DNA of 64,000 bases, from the NCBI GenBank assembly GCA_029260595.1, contig JAJDCY010000024.1, positions 124,001-188,000 on the forward strand, given 5' to 3'. Source of the DNA: Phycisphaeraceae bacterium (GTDB taxonomy: Bacteria; Planctomycetota; Phycisphaerae; Phycisphaerales; Phycisphaeraceae). The translations under genes and the position numbers were made by a program. The notes under the pieces are model-generated. The model was not told the DNA's origin, made no database searches, and worked only from the letters and a program-made list of their open reading frames with translations. Positions 7,339 to 16,439 of the stretch are shown here, piece by piece. Positions within the stretch are counted from its first letter, which is position 1; each line of letters starts with the position of its first letter.

Positions 7339-10173
7339 ATGATGAATCCCATGCGATGGCGGCTGGTATTGACCGCCCTGATCCCGGCGCTCGCGGTGCA
7401 GGCCCCATCGTTCGCCGCGCCCACGCGCGAGCATCTCAATAATGAGGTCCTGATCGAGGGCCTGGCGCGTGAGGGCATGGGCGAGTTGATCGAGCACCTG
7501 GCCGCGACCGAACCCTCCAGCGATCCGGTGATCCGCAAGCACCTCGAGATCGCCCGCCTGCGTGTCCGCTACACCGATCCGAACCTCCCGCGAGAGGAAC
7601 AGGCCGCCGCGTTCGATCAGATGCTCGACGCGATGCGCGCCCTGATCACCGAGCACAACGACCACGAGCACCGCCCACTGTGGCAGACCGACCTGGCTGA
7701 GTGGTTGTTGTTCGAGAACCTGCAGGTAGTCCACGAGTACGCGGCTGCGTTTTACGAGTTTGGCGTGACGACGCCCGAGCAGGAAGAGGCGTTCGAAGCC
7801 GCCGTGACCGAAGCGCTCGTGCACCTGAGTGCCGCCGAGCGCCGGCTCACCACGCTCCAGACGGAACTCCCACGCGACCCCGATCACGACGAGAAGCGCG
7901 TCTACACCGGTCTGTGGGACCGGATGATGAAGCAGTATTTCAAGGGCAAGACGCCGTTCTACCTCGCCCGGGCCGCGTACTACACCGCGTTGCTTGATAA
8001 CGATCACCCATACTTCAACAATCTGGGCAATCCCGAGATGCCCCGTCAGCGCGACACGCCCGAGTTGGAGCGTAAGCGCCTGATCGAGTTGGCCGGGCAG
8101 CGGCTCGCACCGTTCGTCAGTGAGTCCGGCGATCCGTACGGGATCCAGGCCGCGGCGCGCTGCCTTGCCGGGCGCGTGATGGTGCTCGACGGCTCAACCG
8201 ACATCCAGGAGGCGATCAAAACACTCGAAGGCGTGATGGCGTCCGGCCGCATCGATCGCGAGACAGTCCTCGCCAGACTGGGTAAAGGCAATGCCCTGTT
8301 GCGCAGCGACCAACACCGCGCCGCACTCGACCTGGTCGAGAGTTTCGCGCTCGATCCGGTGCTCGGCGACCACGCGCTGTTCCGCCTGCTCACGCTGGAC
8401 ATGGCACACCGGATGCGCCTCGCCCAGGCCCAGAGTGGCCCCGAAACCGGCCGATCCCAGGCGATCGGCGAGGCATACACCCTCTACGAGCAGTTCCTAA
8501 CCGACCCCGCACTCGGTGATCAGGCACTCTCGCTCAAGAGCTACATCTACCGCCGCTGGGCTGCGCGCGTCGGCGAAGAAGAGGCCGCCGCGCCCGATAC
8601 ACCCTCCGTTGTCATGCGCGCCGTCGGTGAGATCACCCGGATGCAGGGCCAAAACCTCGCGATCGAGGCCGGCCAACTCGAAGCCGACGGCCAGGACGCG
8701 CTCGCCCTTCAGCGCCGCGAGGAGGCGTTGCCCACCCTTGATCGATCGATCCGTATCAACCGTTTGTTGCTCGAGCGCGACTCGCTCAGCCCACAGACGC
8801 GCGCCGAAGCGATGCACAACCTGGCGATGTCGACCTACTTCCGCGCGGCGACCGATGTCGCGGCGCAGCTCGAGGCCACCGCGATATGGTTGGATCTTGC
8901 GGAAAACCTGCCCGACCAACCCGTCGCCGAGCAAGCAATCACCTTCGCCGTCTCGCTACTTGGCCAACTCGCCGCCGTCGTGCCACCGCCCGAGAGTGTC
9001 CCCGCCGCGTACGAGCGTGCCGGCCGTGTGCTGTTTGAGAAGTTCCCCACTATCGAAGCCGCCGACAACGAGCGCGTCTACTACGCCTACCAGGTGCTCG
9101 CCAAGTCCGACCGGTTCGGCGAAGCGGTCGATGTGCTCGAGGGCGTTCCGCCGACGCACGAAGACTATTTCATCGCGCAGCGGGAGGTGCTATTTAACCT
9201 CAAGAAGGTCATGGACGCGTCGACCAAAGTCTCGGACATCGCCACCGCGCAGAGCCGCCTCGAGCAGGCTGCCAACCGCGTGCGCGAAGCCGTCGCCGAT
9301 GCGCCGCCTGACCTGATCGCCGAACAATCGGAACGAATCCACAACACCGATGGCTGGGCCAACCTGATGCTCGTCGATGTCGCGATCGCCCAAGGCGATA
9401 CCGAGGCCGCGGTCGGGCGACTCAAGGAGTTCGATTCGCAGTTCGGCGACGATGAGGAGTTGCAACGCGAGTCGCTGTCGCGCGGGATCGCGGCCAAGGC
9501 CCAGGTCGGGCAATACCGCGAAGCCGTCACCGCCGCGCAGCGCATGATGCAGGCCTTCCCCGACAACGCGTCGTGGGTGATCGACCAGGTTCTTTCCGAT
9601 CTGCAAAAGCGCGCCCGCCAGTTGCGGCAGATGGCTAGCGAGACTCTCGTCCAGTCTGAGAAGGATCAGTTGCTCACCCAGGCGCAGGGCATCTCGCGAA
9701 CGGCGGTGGACCTGTCACAGTTGTTGCTGGATTGGGCGATCACCCAGGGCTACAACGAGGATGAGATGCTCCCGTACCGGCTCAGCCTGGCTGACGCGAT
9801 GCGCCTTTCCGGCAACACCGATCAGGCGATGAAGTGGCTTCAGCCGCTCGTGGCCAGCTATGGCGACAACGCCAGCGTGATGCACGCGATGGGCGAGTGC
9901 CTGTACGCGGCCGGCGATGACGAGTCGCTGATCAAAGCCGCGAACCAGTATTACGACGTGCTTATCGCCGCGCTTGAGACCGAGGACCACCCCGATCTGC
10001 GCCGCATCTGGTGGAACGCGTGGATGCGCCGGCTGCAGATCAGCGACGCGCTCGGCGACGGCGCGGACGAGATCCCGCTGCGCGTCCGTCAGCTTGCAAT
10101 GATGTACCCGGACCTCGGCGGTGAGCCGTTCCGTTCCGAGTTGAACCGGCTCGCGGTCAAACACCGTCGATAG
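7339..10173 (+). CDS. Large secreted TPR-type repeat protein
   Basis: 944 residues from the ATG at 7339. I chose it because a good signal peptide follows directly (MRWRLVLTALIPALAVQAPSFAA); the frame is open from a TTG at 7255, but the extra 28 residues are low-complexity. The mature protein is almost wholly helical with TPR/Sel1-like pairs throughout (for example LARLGKGNALLRSDQHRAAL and LVDVAIAQGDTEAAVGRLKE). It follows the second exbD closely and ends the operon-like run. Role: probably a periplasmic scaffold for the ExbB/ExbD-vWA system (inference). No catalytic motif seen. Confidence 0.8.
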   Translation: MMNPMRWRLVLTALIPALAVQAPSFAAPTREHLNNEVLIEGLAREGMGELIEHLAATEPSSDPVIRKHLEIARLRVRYTDPNLPREEQAAAFDQMLDAMRALITEHNDHEHRPLWQTDLAEWLLFENLQVVHEYAAAFYEFGVTTPEQEEAFEAAVTEALVHLSAAERRLTTLQTELPRDPDHDEKRVYTGLWDRMMKQYFKGKTPFYLARAAYYTALLDNDHPYFNNLGNPEMPRQRDTPELERKRLIELAGQRLAPFVSESGDPYGIQAAARCLAGRVMVLDGSTDIQEAIKTLEGVMASGRIDRETVLARLGKGNALLRSDQHRAALDLVESFALDPVLGDHALFRLLTLDMAHRMRLAQAQSGPETGRSQAIGEAYTLYEQFLTDPALGDQALSLKSYIYRRWAARVGEEEAAAPDTPSVVMRAVGEITRMQGQNLAIEAGQLEADGQDALALQRREEALPTLDRSIRINRLLLERDSLSPQTRAEAMHNLAMSTYFRAATDVAAQLEATAIWLDLAENLPDQPVAEQAITFAVSLLGQLAAVVPPPESVPAAYERAGRVLFEKFPTIEAADNERVYYAYQVLAKSDRFGEAVDVLEGVPPTHEDYFIAQREVLFNLKKVMDASTKVSDIATAQSRLEQAANRVREAVADAPPDLIAEQSERIHNTDGWANLMLVDVAIAQGDTEAAVGRLKEFDSQFGDDEELQRESLSRGIAAKAQVGQYREAVTAAQRMMQAFPDNASWVIDQVLSDLQKRARQLRQMASETLVQSEKDQLLTQAQGISRTAVDLSQLLLDWAITQGYNEDEMLPYRLSLADAMRLSGNTDQAMKWLQPLVASYGDNASVMHAMGECLYAAGDDESLIKAANQYYDVLIAALETEDHPDLRRIWWNAWMRRLQISDALGDGADEIPLRVRQLAMMYPDLGGEPFRSELNRLAVKHRR

Positions 10174-10189
10174 TGAGAGGCGAATTACG

Positions 10190-11257
10190 ATGGACTACCG
10201 AACGATACCCGGCACGGACCTGCGCGTAAGCCTGCTTGGGTTTGGCAACTTTGTGTTCGGCACGAGTTGGTGGGGGGACTTCTCCGATGAGGACGGAATC
10301 CGCCTGCAGAACACCGCATTTGATGCGGGGGTGAATTTTTTCGATACCGGTGCCGCCTACGGCAACGGGCGGGCCGAGCGGTTGCTCGCCGAGACGATCC
10401 GGTACGCGGGGCGCGAGAATCTGGTGATCTCGACAAAGTATGGGTACGACTTTTACGGCGACCCCGGCGAAGAGGGCGGGCACCGTGAGCGGCGACAGGA
10501 CTTCAGCCCCAAGTTCCTACGGTACGACCTCGAACAGTCGCTGCTTCGCCTTGGGATCGATTGCATCGACCTGTATCAGGCGCACAACCTCAAGCTCGGT
10601 CAATTCTGCGATGAGTTGACGGACAACATGCAGGCGTTTTGCGACGAGGGCAAGATCCGGTACTGGGGCGTCGCCCTTGGCCCGGCGATCGGGTGGCGCG
10701 AAGAAGGTTACAAAGCCTTTAACGACTGCGACGCCGCGGTCGTGCAGACGGTGTTCAATCTTTATGAGCAGGACCCCGGCAGGGAGTTCTGCCGGATCGC
10801 CGAGCAGCGCGGGCGCGGCGCGGTGATCGCGCGTGTCCCGACCAACTCGGGGATCCTTGATGAAGAGTTCCCCTCGCCGGACCACACCTTCCCCGAGTGG
10901 GACCACCGCAAGTTCCGCGACCGCAACTGGCTGGTGTACGGTTTGAAAAAGAACGATCTGATCCGCCCGATCGCCGAGCGACAGGGATGCTCGATTCGCC
11001 AGCTCGCGGCGAAGTGGCTGGCGAGTTGGCCGACGCTGTGTTCGATCGAACCGAATCTGCTCAAGACCGAGGACGTCACCGAGTTCGCCGCGGCGATGGA
11101 CGGCAACTACCTATCCGCCGAGACGCTCGCCGAGCTCGAAGCGCTCTACACCGCCGATTTCAATCTCGGTGATGACGCCCATCCCTGCGACTGGAAATCG
11201 AGCGTCAGCCCGGACGGCAAGGTCCGCAGCACCTATCAGCCGCCCGTCGCGGTGTGA
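10190..11257 (+). CDS. Aldo/keto reductase
   Basis: 355 residues, a normal length for the NADPH-dependent AKR superfamily (TIM barrel). The catalytic tetrad is complete: D52 and Y57 in FFDTGAAYG, K83 in VISTKYG and H132 in IDLYQAHN. A barrel end with LLKTEDVTEF matches the usual cofactor-binding stretch only loosely. The overall form resembles the subgroup around L-galactose dehydrogenase and other soluble sugar or aldehyde reductases; the substrate cannot be read from sequence. GAGAGGCGA upstream of the ATG serves as ribosome site. It lies 16 bases after the TPR gene on the same strand and may be cotranscribed, but a functional link is not evident. Confidence 0.87.
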   Translation: MDYRTIPGTDLRVSLLGFGNFVFGTSWWGDFSDEDGIRLQNTAFDAGVNFFDTGAAYGNGRAERLLAETIRYAGRENLVISTKYGYDFYGDPGEEGGHRERRQDFSPKFLRYDLEQSLLRLGIDCIDLYQAHNLKLGQFCDELTDNMQAFCDEGKIRYWGVALGPAIGWREEGYKAFNDCDAAVVQTVFNLYEQDPGREFCRIAEQRGRGAVIARVPTNSGILDEEFPSPDHTFPEWDHRKFRDRNWLVYGLKKNDLIRPIAERQGCSIRQLAAKWLASWPTLCSIEPNLLKTEDVTEFAAAMDGNYLSAETLAELEALYTADFNLGDDAHPCDWKSSVSPDGKVRSTYQPPVAV

Positions 11258-11348
11258 CATGATTGGCCAGCCGCCGTTCGCTGATCGGCCTTCATCTTTT
11301 GCACGATTGAGCAGTCGCCGTTGACCGCGATACGGCTATCATGACGGT

Positions 11349-13280
11349 ATGCCGCCCAAGCCCCTTTTCGAGTCCGAAGCGGCCCGTTCCGCAGCCATCA
11401 CGACCGTGATGATCACGACCCTCGCGATGTCGTTGGTCCTCGCGTATGCGCTGACAGTGGTTCAGCCCGGCATGCGCGTGGAGAGCGTCGCCGATCTGAC
11501 GCTCAACGTTCCGGATACCTGGTCGCGTCGCGATGAAGCGTCGGCGCTGCCGGGGCTGGACGAATCAGTTGTGTTCACCGACCCGAGCGACACGGGCCGC
11601 GTGCTGCGGGTCGCGTCGGTTGCACGCCGGAAGCTGCGCGTCCCGCTGATCGCGCTGAATCAGATGCTCAACAGCGTGTTGCCCGCTGGTGCGCGCCAAG
11701 GGCTCGAAGCCGTGCAGCCGGTTACACCCATGCGCGCGGGGACGGCTGTCGGTGTGATGTTCGTCGGTGTCGGCGAATCCGGCCTGCGTGCCAACGCCCA
11801 CCTGGTTGCCGTGTTGACCGAGGATGCGCGTTGGTACCGAGTGATGTACCTGAGCCACCAGGGGATCACCGAGCGCAACCTCGCCGACGTGATCGGCGAA
11901 GACATACGCCTGTTCAAGCAGATGATTGCCGGCGCGGTCCTGGGCGGCTCTCGCTCACCCGGCGACAGCGATTTCGCGGCGGCCGGGCTGTCGTATGACG
12001 GCCAAGCGATCCAGGTCCCCGATGGGCTAACCGCGCGTATTCCGCAGACGGGTCAACCCGTAGCGATTCGGCTGATTCCCGAACTCGGCGAGGCACGGTT
12101 TCAGTGTCTGCGCGTTTTGGGGACGGCTGATTCCGGTGTGACGGACGCGGCGCACCCGTTGTCGCCGGTGTCACTGCTCTCGCGGCGTTACGCTGACGCG
12201 GTGGGTCGACCGCTGGACAGCCGCGGACTGTGGTTCGGCCAGATCAAGGGCATCTCGACCTGGCGGGTCTCGATGCTCACCTCGGACGGGTCGTTGCTCC
12301 GCCAGTTGTGGTACCTGCGACCGCGCCCGGGTTACGGACTGTTGATCGAACTGGTGTGTGAACCGATGGCGGCGCGCGGCTTGTCGCGCTGGGTGGTCCC
12401 GCTCGCAGAGGCGGTGTCGGCTGCGCTGCCGGCTGACGGGGTCGAGGCATCAACAGAATCCGTGGCACTGAAGCAGGCGATCGACCGGGGAGACCAGATC
12501 ACGCGGCGGCAGTGGGAGCGGCTCGGCCAATACCCAATGACCGACTGGTCCTACTACCTGATCCGCGCCGGCGAACGCTCGATCGGATTTGAAGTCCACC
12601 AGCGCCGACCGCCCGATCCGGGTGATTCGTTCCCGTTGCGCGGCCGCGGCGCGTTGCTGTTCTCACACGGTACGGAGCAGATCGGAGTGGATCAGATCTG
12701 GCGCGCCTCGACGGACGGATCAGGTTTTACGGTGACGTACCAGCGCACACGCCAGAACTTCGCCAAGGGAACGCGCGGCGAGCCCACCATCACCCATCTG
12801 GAGCAGCAAGCAGGACGCCTGGCACTCACGCGGTTGGCACCCAAGCCTGAGGAGGAGGTTTGGGCGGGCACCGCACCACCCGGCCTGGTCGCCCCGATGG
12901 CTGAACAAAATTGGCCGGTGCCGACGGACCCTTCCTGGGACGCGGGGCCCGCGCTCATCTGGATGTGCCAGGGCGACCGCCCCCCCCAACCCTTCTGGGC
13001 CCACCTGGCTGCGGCAACGGGTGATGAAGATTCAAACCGTTCGCCGGCCGAGAGATCAACGGCTGCGGCACACCTAACGCTCCGCCCCATGATGAGTACG
13101 GATGTTGACCGGTATGCCCTCGATGAAAACGGCGATGTCATTTCGTACGAATCGTTTCAGCCGCGTAGTGCGTTCGGCGGCGAGGTGTTGCGATACCGGC
13201 GGGTCGACCGGCCGTCGCTGTTCGCCGAGTACCCCTCACTCGAACCGCAGCTTGACCGTTGGCAGCAGGGGGGTGAGTGA
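11349..13280 (+). CDS. Membrane-anchored protein of unknown function
   Basis: 643 residues, no family recognised. One N-terminal membrane segment at about 14-38 (AAITTVMITTLAMSLVLAYAL) would place the rest outside the cytoplasm. The soluble part is rich in beta-type alternation. Its N-terminal portion (LTLNVPDTWSRRD with SVVFTDPSDTGRVLRVASV) looks like a PsbP/DUF1795-type module often found in secreted proteins that assess damage or bind ligands; that match is weak. The following gene encodes another exported protein with a similar N-terminal theme, starting at or near this stop codon, so the two form a unit. Confidence 0.7.
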   Translation: MPPKPLFESEAARSAAITTVMITTLAMSLVLAYALTVVQPGMRVESVADLTLNVPDTWSRRDEASALPGLDESVVFTDPSDTGRVLRVASVARRKLRVPLIALNQMLNSVLPAGARQGLEAVQPVTPMRAGTAVGVMFVGVGESGLRANAHLVAVLTEDARWYRVMYLSHQGITERNLADVIGEDIRLFKQMIAGAVLGGSRSPGDSDFAAAGLSYDGQAIQVPDGLTARIPQTGQPVAIRLIPELGEARFQCLRVLGTADSGVTDAAHPLSPVSLLSRRYADAVGRPLDSRGLWFGQIKGISTWRVSMLTSDGSLLRQLWYLRPRPGYGLLIELVCEPMAARGLSRWVVPLAEAVSAALPADGVEASTESVALKQAIDRGDQITRRQWERLGQYPMTDWSYYLIRAGERSIGFEVHQRRPPDPGDSFPLRGRGALLFSHGTEQIGVDQIWRASTDGSGFTVTYQRTRQNFAKGTRGEPTITHLEQQAGRLALTRLAPKPEEEVWAGTAPPGLVAPMAEQNWPVPTDPSWDAGPALIWMCQGDRPPQPFWAHLAAATGDEDSNRSPAERSTAAAHLTLRPMMSTDVDRYALDENGDVISYESFQPRSAFGGEVLRYRRVDRPSLFAEYPSLEPQLDRWQQGGE

Positions 13281-13281
13281 G

Positions 13282-14601
13282 GTGGCGAAACAGTTGCAAG
13301 CTGCGGTGTCGTGCTGCGTCGCGATCGGGTTCATCGTCGGGTTGCTCGGCGCGGGTGGTGCGCCGGCCGAGTCAGAGTCGCCGCCTGGCCCGCGTTGGCG
13401 GGAGCACTCGCACGGGGTGTCGTTCCTGATCCCCGGTGGCGCTCAGACCATCGACCGACCCGCCGACGACGCGATGGTGCGCCTGGTCGTCCCCGGTACC
13501 GGAGCGATCGACGTCTTCATCAAGCGCAGCGCCGTGGACATGCAGCTTAACGCGATCGTCTCCGAGGCCATCCACCAACTCGGCGCCGTCCGCCCGTCTG
13601 CAACGATCCTCGATCAGCCGAGGCTCAGCGCCGGTAAGCGATCGGTCGCGGCGGTGTTTTTCAGGATACCCGACGCCAAGAACGGCCCGTGGGTGATGGG
13701 CCAGGCATTCCTGCCGCTCGATGCGCGGTCGTTTGTGATGTTCCGACTCGAAGCCAACCCACAACAGTACGCCACCGCACGCGAGATCTTCGAAGCTCTC
13801 ATCCGCAGCGTCGAGGTCGAGGACCCCGGCGTCGTCAACCGCCGCCGGACCGAGGCGCTCGCGCGCGGCGAAGGTTGGCGCGAGCGGATCACCTTCGAGC
13901 AGATGATCGCCGTGCTCACGCCGCAGCGGTGGTATCGGATCATCGACGACCGTGACGATGTCGGCTACATGCGGATCGCTGAGCGCAAGACCGAGCAAAT
14001 CGGGCTTGAAGGGATCGAGATCGAGACGCAGGTCCGCGTTTTCGCGGCCGGAACGGTCTACGACGCGACGAGCACTTTTTTCGCGTCCGAGGACGGGACT
14101 CAGGAAGTTTGGTCGATCCGTACGACGGCACGCCCACACCCCACCGCCGTCGGCCAACCCGCTGCGCCGCCGAACCAAAGCGGTCGCGGTCAAGGCGCGG
14201 TCTCCTGGGCGGAAACCGGTGTTCGCTCGAACGATCGCATCACCGTCAACCGCGAGACGCCTAGCGGTGTCCGTGACGTGCATTGGCGAACGCCGCCGAC
14301 CGCATACCTGAATCTGGTGCAGTCAATGTTGATCGACCGCCTGCTGCCGCGCGACTCCCCATTGCCGCTTGGCTTTTACGCCTACCATCCCGATGCGAAG
14401 AAGGTGACCTATCAGACGGCCTGGGTGACGCCCCAGCCGGTTGGCTACGCGGTGAATCTGCGTCCCGACCCACAACGAAAGGCTCACGTTTCACGATACA
14501 CCCCGGCCGGTGCACAGATCGACCGAGTCATCCCGGGTGGCCGTGTCTTTGTCCCGACTACCCGCGAGAGATTAGCGCTGACCTGGAACCTCGGTCGGTA
14601 G
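13282..14601 (+). CDS. Exported protein of unknown function
   Basis: 439 residues from the GTG at 13282, which has AGGGGGG (13267-13273) at good spacing; an in-frame GTG at 13273 is the alternative. The signal peptide is clear (VSCCVAIGFIVGLLGAGGAPA). The mature part begins with a segment like that of the upstream gene (GVSFLIPGGAQTIDRPADDA then VRLVVPGTGAIDVFIKR), so the two may share a PsbP-like fold. No catalytic motif was recognised. Its 3' end overlaps the convergent lipoprotein gene by 30 bases. Confidence 0.68.
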   Translation: MAKQLQAAVSCCVAIGFIVGLLGAGGAPAESESPPGPRWREHSHGVSFLIPGGAQTIDRPADDAMVRLVVPGTGAIDVFIKRSAVDMQLNAIVSEAIHQLGAVRPSATILDQPRLSAGKRSVAAVFFRIPDAKNGPWVMGQAFLPLDARSFVMFRLEANPQQYATAREIFEALIRSVEVEDPGVVNRRRTEALARGEGWRERITFEQMIAVLTPQRWYRIIDDRDDVGYMRIAERKTEQIGLEGIEIETQVRVFAAGTVYDATSTFFASEDGTQEVWSIRTTARPHPTAVGQPAAPPNQSGRGQGAVSWAETGVRSNDRITVNRETPSGVRDVHWRTPPTAYLNLVQSMLIDRLLPRDSPLPLGFYAYHPDAKKVTYQTAWVTPQPVGYAVNLRPDPQRKAHVSRYTPAGAQIDRVIPGGRVFVPTTRERLALTWNLGR

Positions 14602-15150
14602 GGGGTCGCTCGTTGCGTGGGCAGTCGGCGGCAAGTCAAACGTGCCGGCGCGGACCCGCTTTGGCTTTCCGTCGAGTACCTGCGCGAGGGTGTTCAGGTA
14701 GCGGTCGTGTTCAGCCGCATCGCCAAACCGCACCATCCGGATCGCAGCCGTCACCCGGTCCTGCCCCGACCCCCACGCCACGATCTGCGCCGTTCGCCCG
14801 TCGGGTAACAGAGCGTCAGCCCGAACGATTGTCATCGTGGTGGTTTCGCCGGCGGAGTTCGCCTGTTCGTTCGACACCTGATCAATCCGGATCATCCCCC
14901 AGTGGCTTCGCTTGATCGCACGCGGCACATCGTCCGCCAGCCGCCCCGGCTCACCTGCGAACGAGGCGATCCGACCATCAATAAACGGCTCAACCGACCC
15001 GGCGACGGTGATCGTCCGGACCGGTTGAATCTCGATCGACCGGCACCCTGTGCCAATGATCGCGGCGGCACCAAGAGCGATGACCATCCACTCAAGCCGC
15101 CGCCGTCCCACGTAAATACCTATCTGAGCTTTCATCTCAAGCAACATCAT
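14572..15150 (-). CDS. Putative lipoprotein, DUF3568-like
   Basis: 192 residues, or 187 if the ATG at 15135 is used. The signal segment ends in a lipobox-like GTGC (cysteine at residue 36 of the long form: MVIALGAAAIIGTGCRS), which predicts lipid attachment. The mature part is a small mixed domain with RIDQVSNEQ and IRMVRFGDAAEHDRYLNTLA, similar in layout to DUF3568-type lipoproteins. Function unknown. It converges on and overlaps the upstream plus-strand gene and is divergent from phoH 38 bases away, so both promoters must share that gap. Confidence 0.65.
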   Translation of the reverse strand: MMLLEMKAQIGIYVGRRRLEWMVIALGAAAIIGTGCRSIEIQPVRTITVAGSVEPFIDGRIASFAGEPGRLADDVPRAIKRSHWGMIRIDQVSNEQANSAGETTTMTIVRADALLPDGRTAQIVAWGSGQDRVTAAIRMVRFGDAAEHDRYLNTLAQVLDGKPKRVRAGTFDLPPTAHATSDPLPTEVPGQR

Positions 15151-15188
15151 ATAATGGGCCGGTGTATTGGACCCGATGATGAGCAGGT

Positions 15189-16322
15189 GTGAGCGACTCG
15201 ATCGCTGACTGTGGCCGGAGTGCCCGATGCACCTGGCCTGGCGAGGGCAATGGTTTGGAACTAACGATCAACCTACCGAGCGGCGATGAACGCGTCGCGA
15301 TGACCGGCGTCGGCGAGCGCAACCTCAAGATGCTGCGTGAGCGGCTTGGCGTGACGATCTCCGCGCGCAACGGCTCGCTACGGATCAAGGGCGACAGCCT
15401 CGCGGTCGGCCGTGCCGCGCGCGTCCTCGAACAACTATCACACGCCGCGGGCAACGGCGAGCCCATGACCCCGGATCAACTCGCCGCCGCGATCGACACG
15501 CTCGGCCCGGCACCCCGCCAGGCGAACCCGTCCGACTTGCCGCACCGCCCGAGTCCGACAGCCACGACTTCGACCGCATCGAACGACGGCGGCGAACTCG
15601 AGGTTTACCTCCGCGGCCGCACGGTCAAAGCCAAGACGCCGGGACAACAGAACTACGTCCGCGCCATCCACACCCACGACCTGACCCTCTGCTGCGGCCC
15701 AGCGGGCAGCGGCAAGACCTACCTCGCCGTCGCCGCCGCCGTCGCGCTGCTTAAATCGGAGCAGGTCCGTAAGCTCGTTCTCGTCCGCCCCGCGGTGGAA
15801 GCCGGCGAGAAGCTCGGTTACCTCCCCGGCAGCATGCAGGAAAAAGTCAATCCTTACCTGCGCCCGCTGCTGGATGCGTTGAACGACATGATGCCCTTCG
15901 AACAGATCCAGCGATTCATGGACAACGATTTGATCGAGATCGTGCCCCTCGCATTCATGCGCGGCCGCACGCTCAACGACGCGCTGATCATCCTTGACGA
16001 AGCCCAGAACACGACGCGATCGCAAATGTTGATGTTTCTCACACGGCTAGGCCAGGGCGGCAAGATGGTCGTCACCGGTGACACTTCCCAGATCGACCTG
16101 GAGGACCCGCGCGAGTCCGGTCTGGTCGATGCCGTAAAGCGGTTGCGTCGGGTTTCCGGCGTGGCTATGGTGACCTTGGAAAAGGCCGATATCGCCCGCC
16201 ACAGGTTGGTTCAGCGCATCGTTGAGGCCTATGACGATCGCAAGGATCGTAGCGGTCGAGACACGCCGCCCCCCGCCGACGATGCCCCAGAGCACGATCC
16301 GCCCAACGAGAACCGCTCATAA
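15189..16322 (+). CDS. PhoH family ATPase
   Basis: 377 residues. The N-terminal KH-like segment (LELTINLPSGDERVAMTGVGERNLKM is its start) precedes a P-loop ATPase with Walker A GPAGSGKTYLA at about residues 168-178 and Walker B IILDEAQNTT at about 265-275, then a VTGDTSQID sensor motif. That is the PhoH (YbeZ) form, linked in other bacteria to RNA metabolism and ribosome maturation with YbeY. The start is a GTG; a TTG at about 15252, close to where similarity starts, is possible. pgpH follows, as in many genomes where phoH, a YqfF-type gene and ybeY cluster; ybeY itself is not seen here. Confidence 0.9.
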   Translation: MSDSIADCGRSARCTWPGEGNGLELTINLPSGDERVAMTGVGERNLKMLRERLGVTISARNGSLRIKGDSLAVGRAARVLEQLSHAAGNGEPMTPDQLAAAIDTLGPAPRQANPSDLPHRPSPTATTSTASNDGGELEVYLRGRTVKAKTPGQQNYVRAIHTHDLTLCCGPAGSGKTYLAVAAAVALLKSEQVRKLVLVRPAVEAGEKLGYLPGSMQEKVNPYLRPLLDALNDMMPFEQIQRFMDNDLIEIVPLAFMRGRTLNDALIILDEAQNTTRSQMLMFLTRLGQGGKMVVTGDTSQIDLEDPRESGLVDAVKRLRRVSGVAMVTLEKADIARHRLVQRIVEAYDDRKDRSGRDTPPPADDAPEHDPPNENRS

Positions 16323-16439
16323 CCCCGATGGGTGCAATCGCTCGCGCCATGAACCCGCAGCCGGCCACCGTAACCAGCCGATAACGAGTTAGCCGCACCC
16401 GGCACGCGGCACCAGCCGGACGTTTCGGACCGATCGCCT

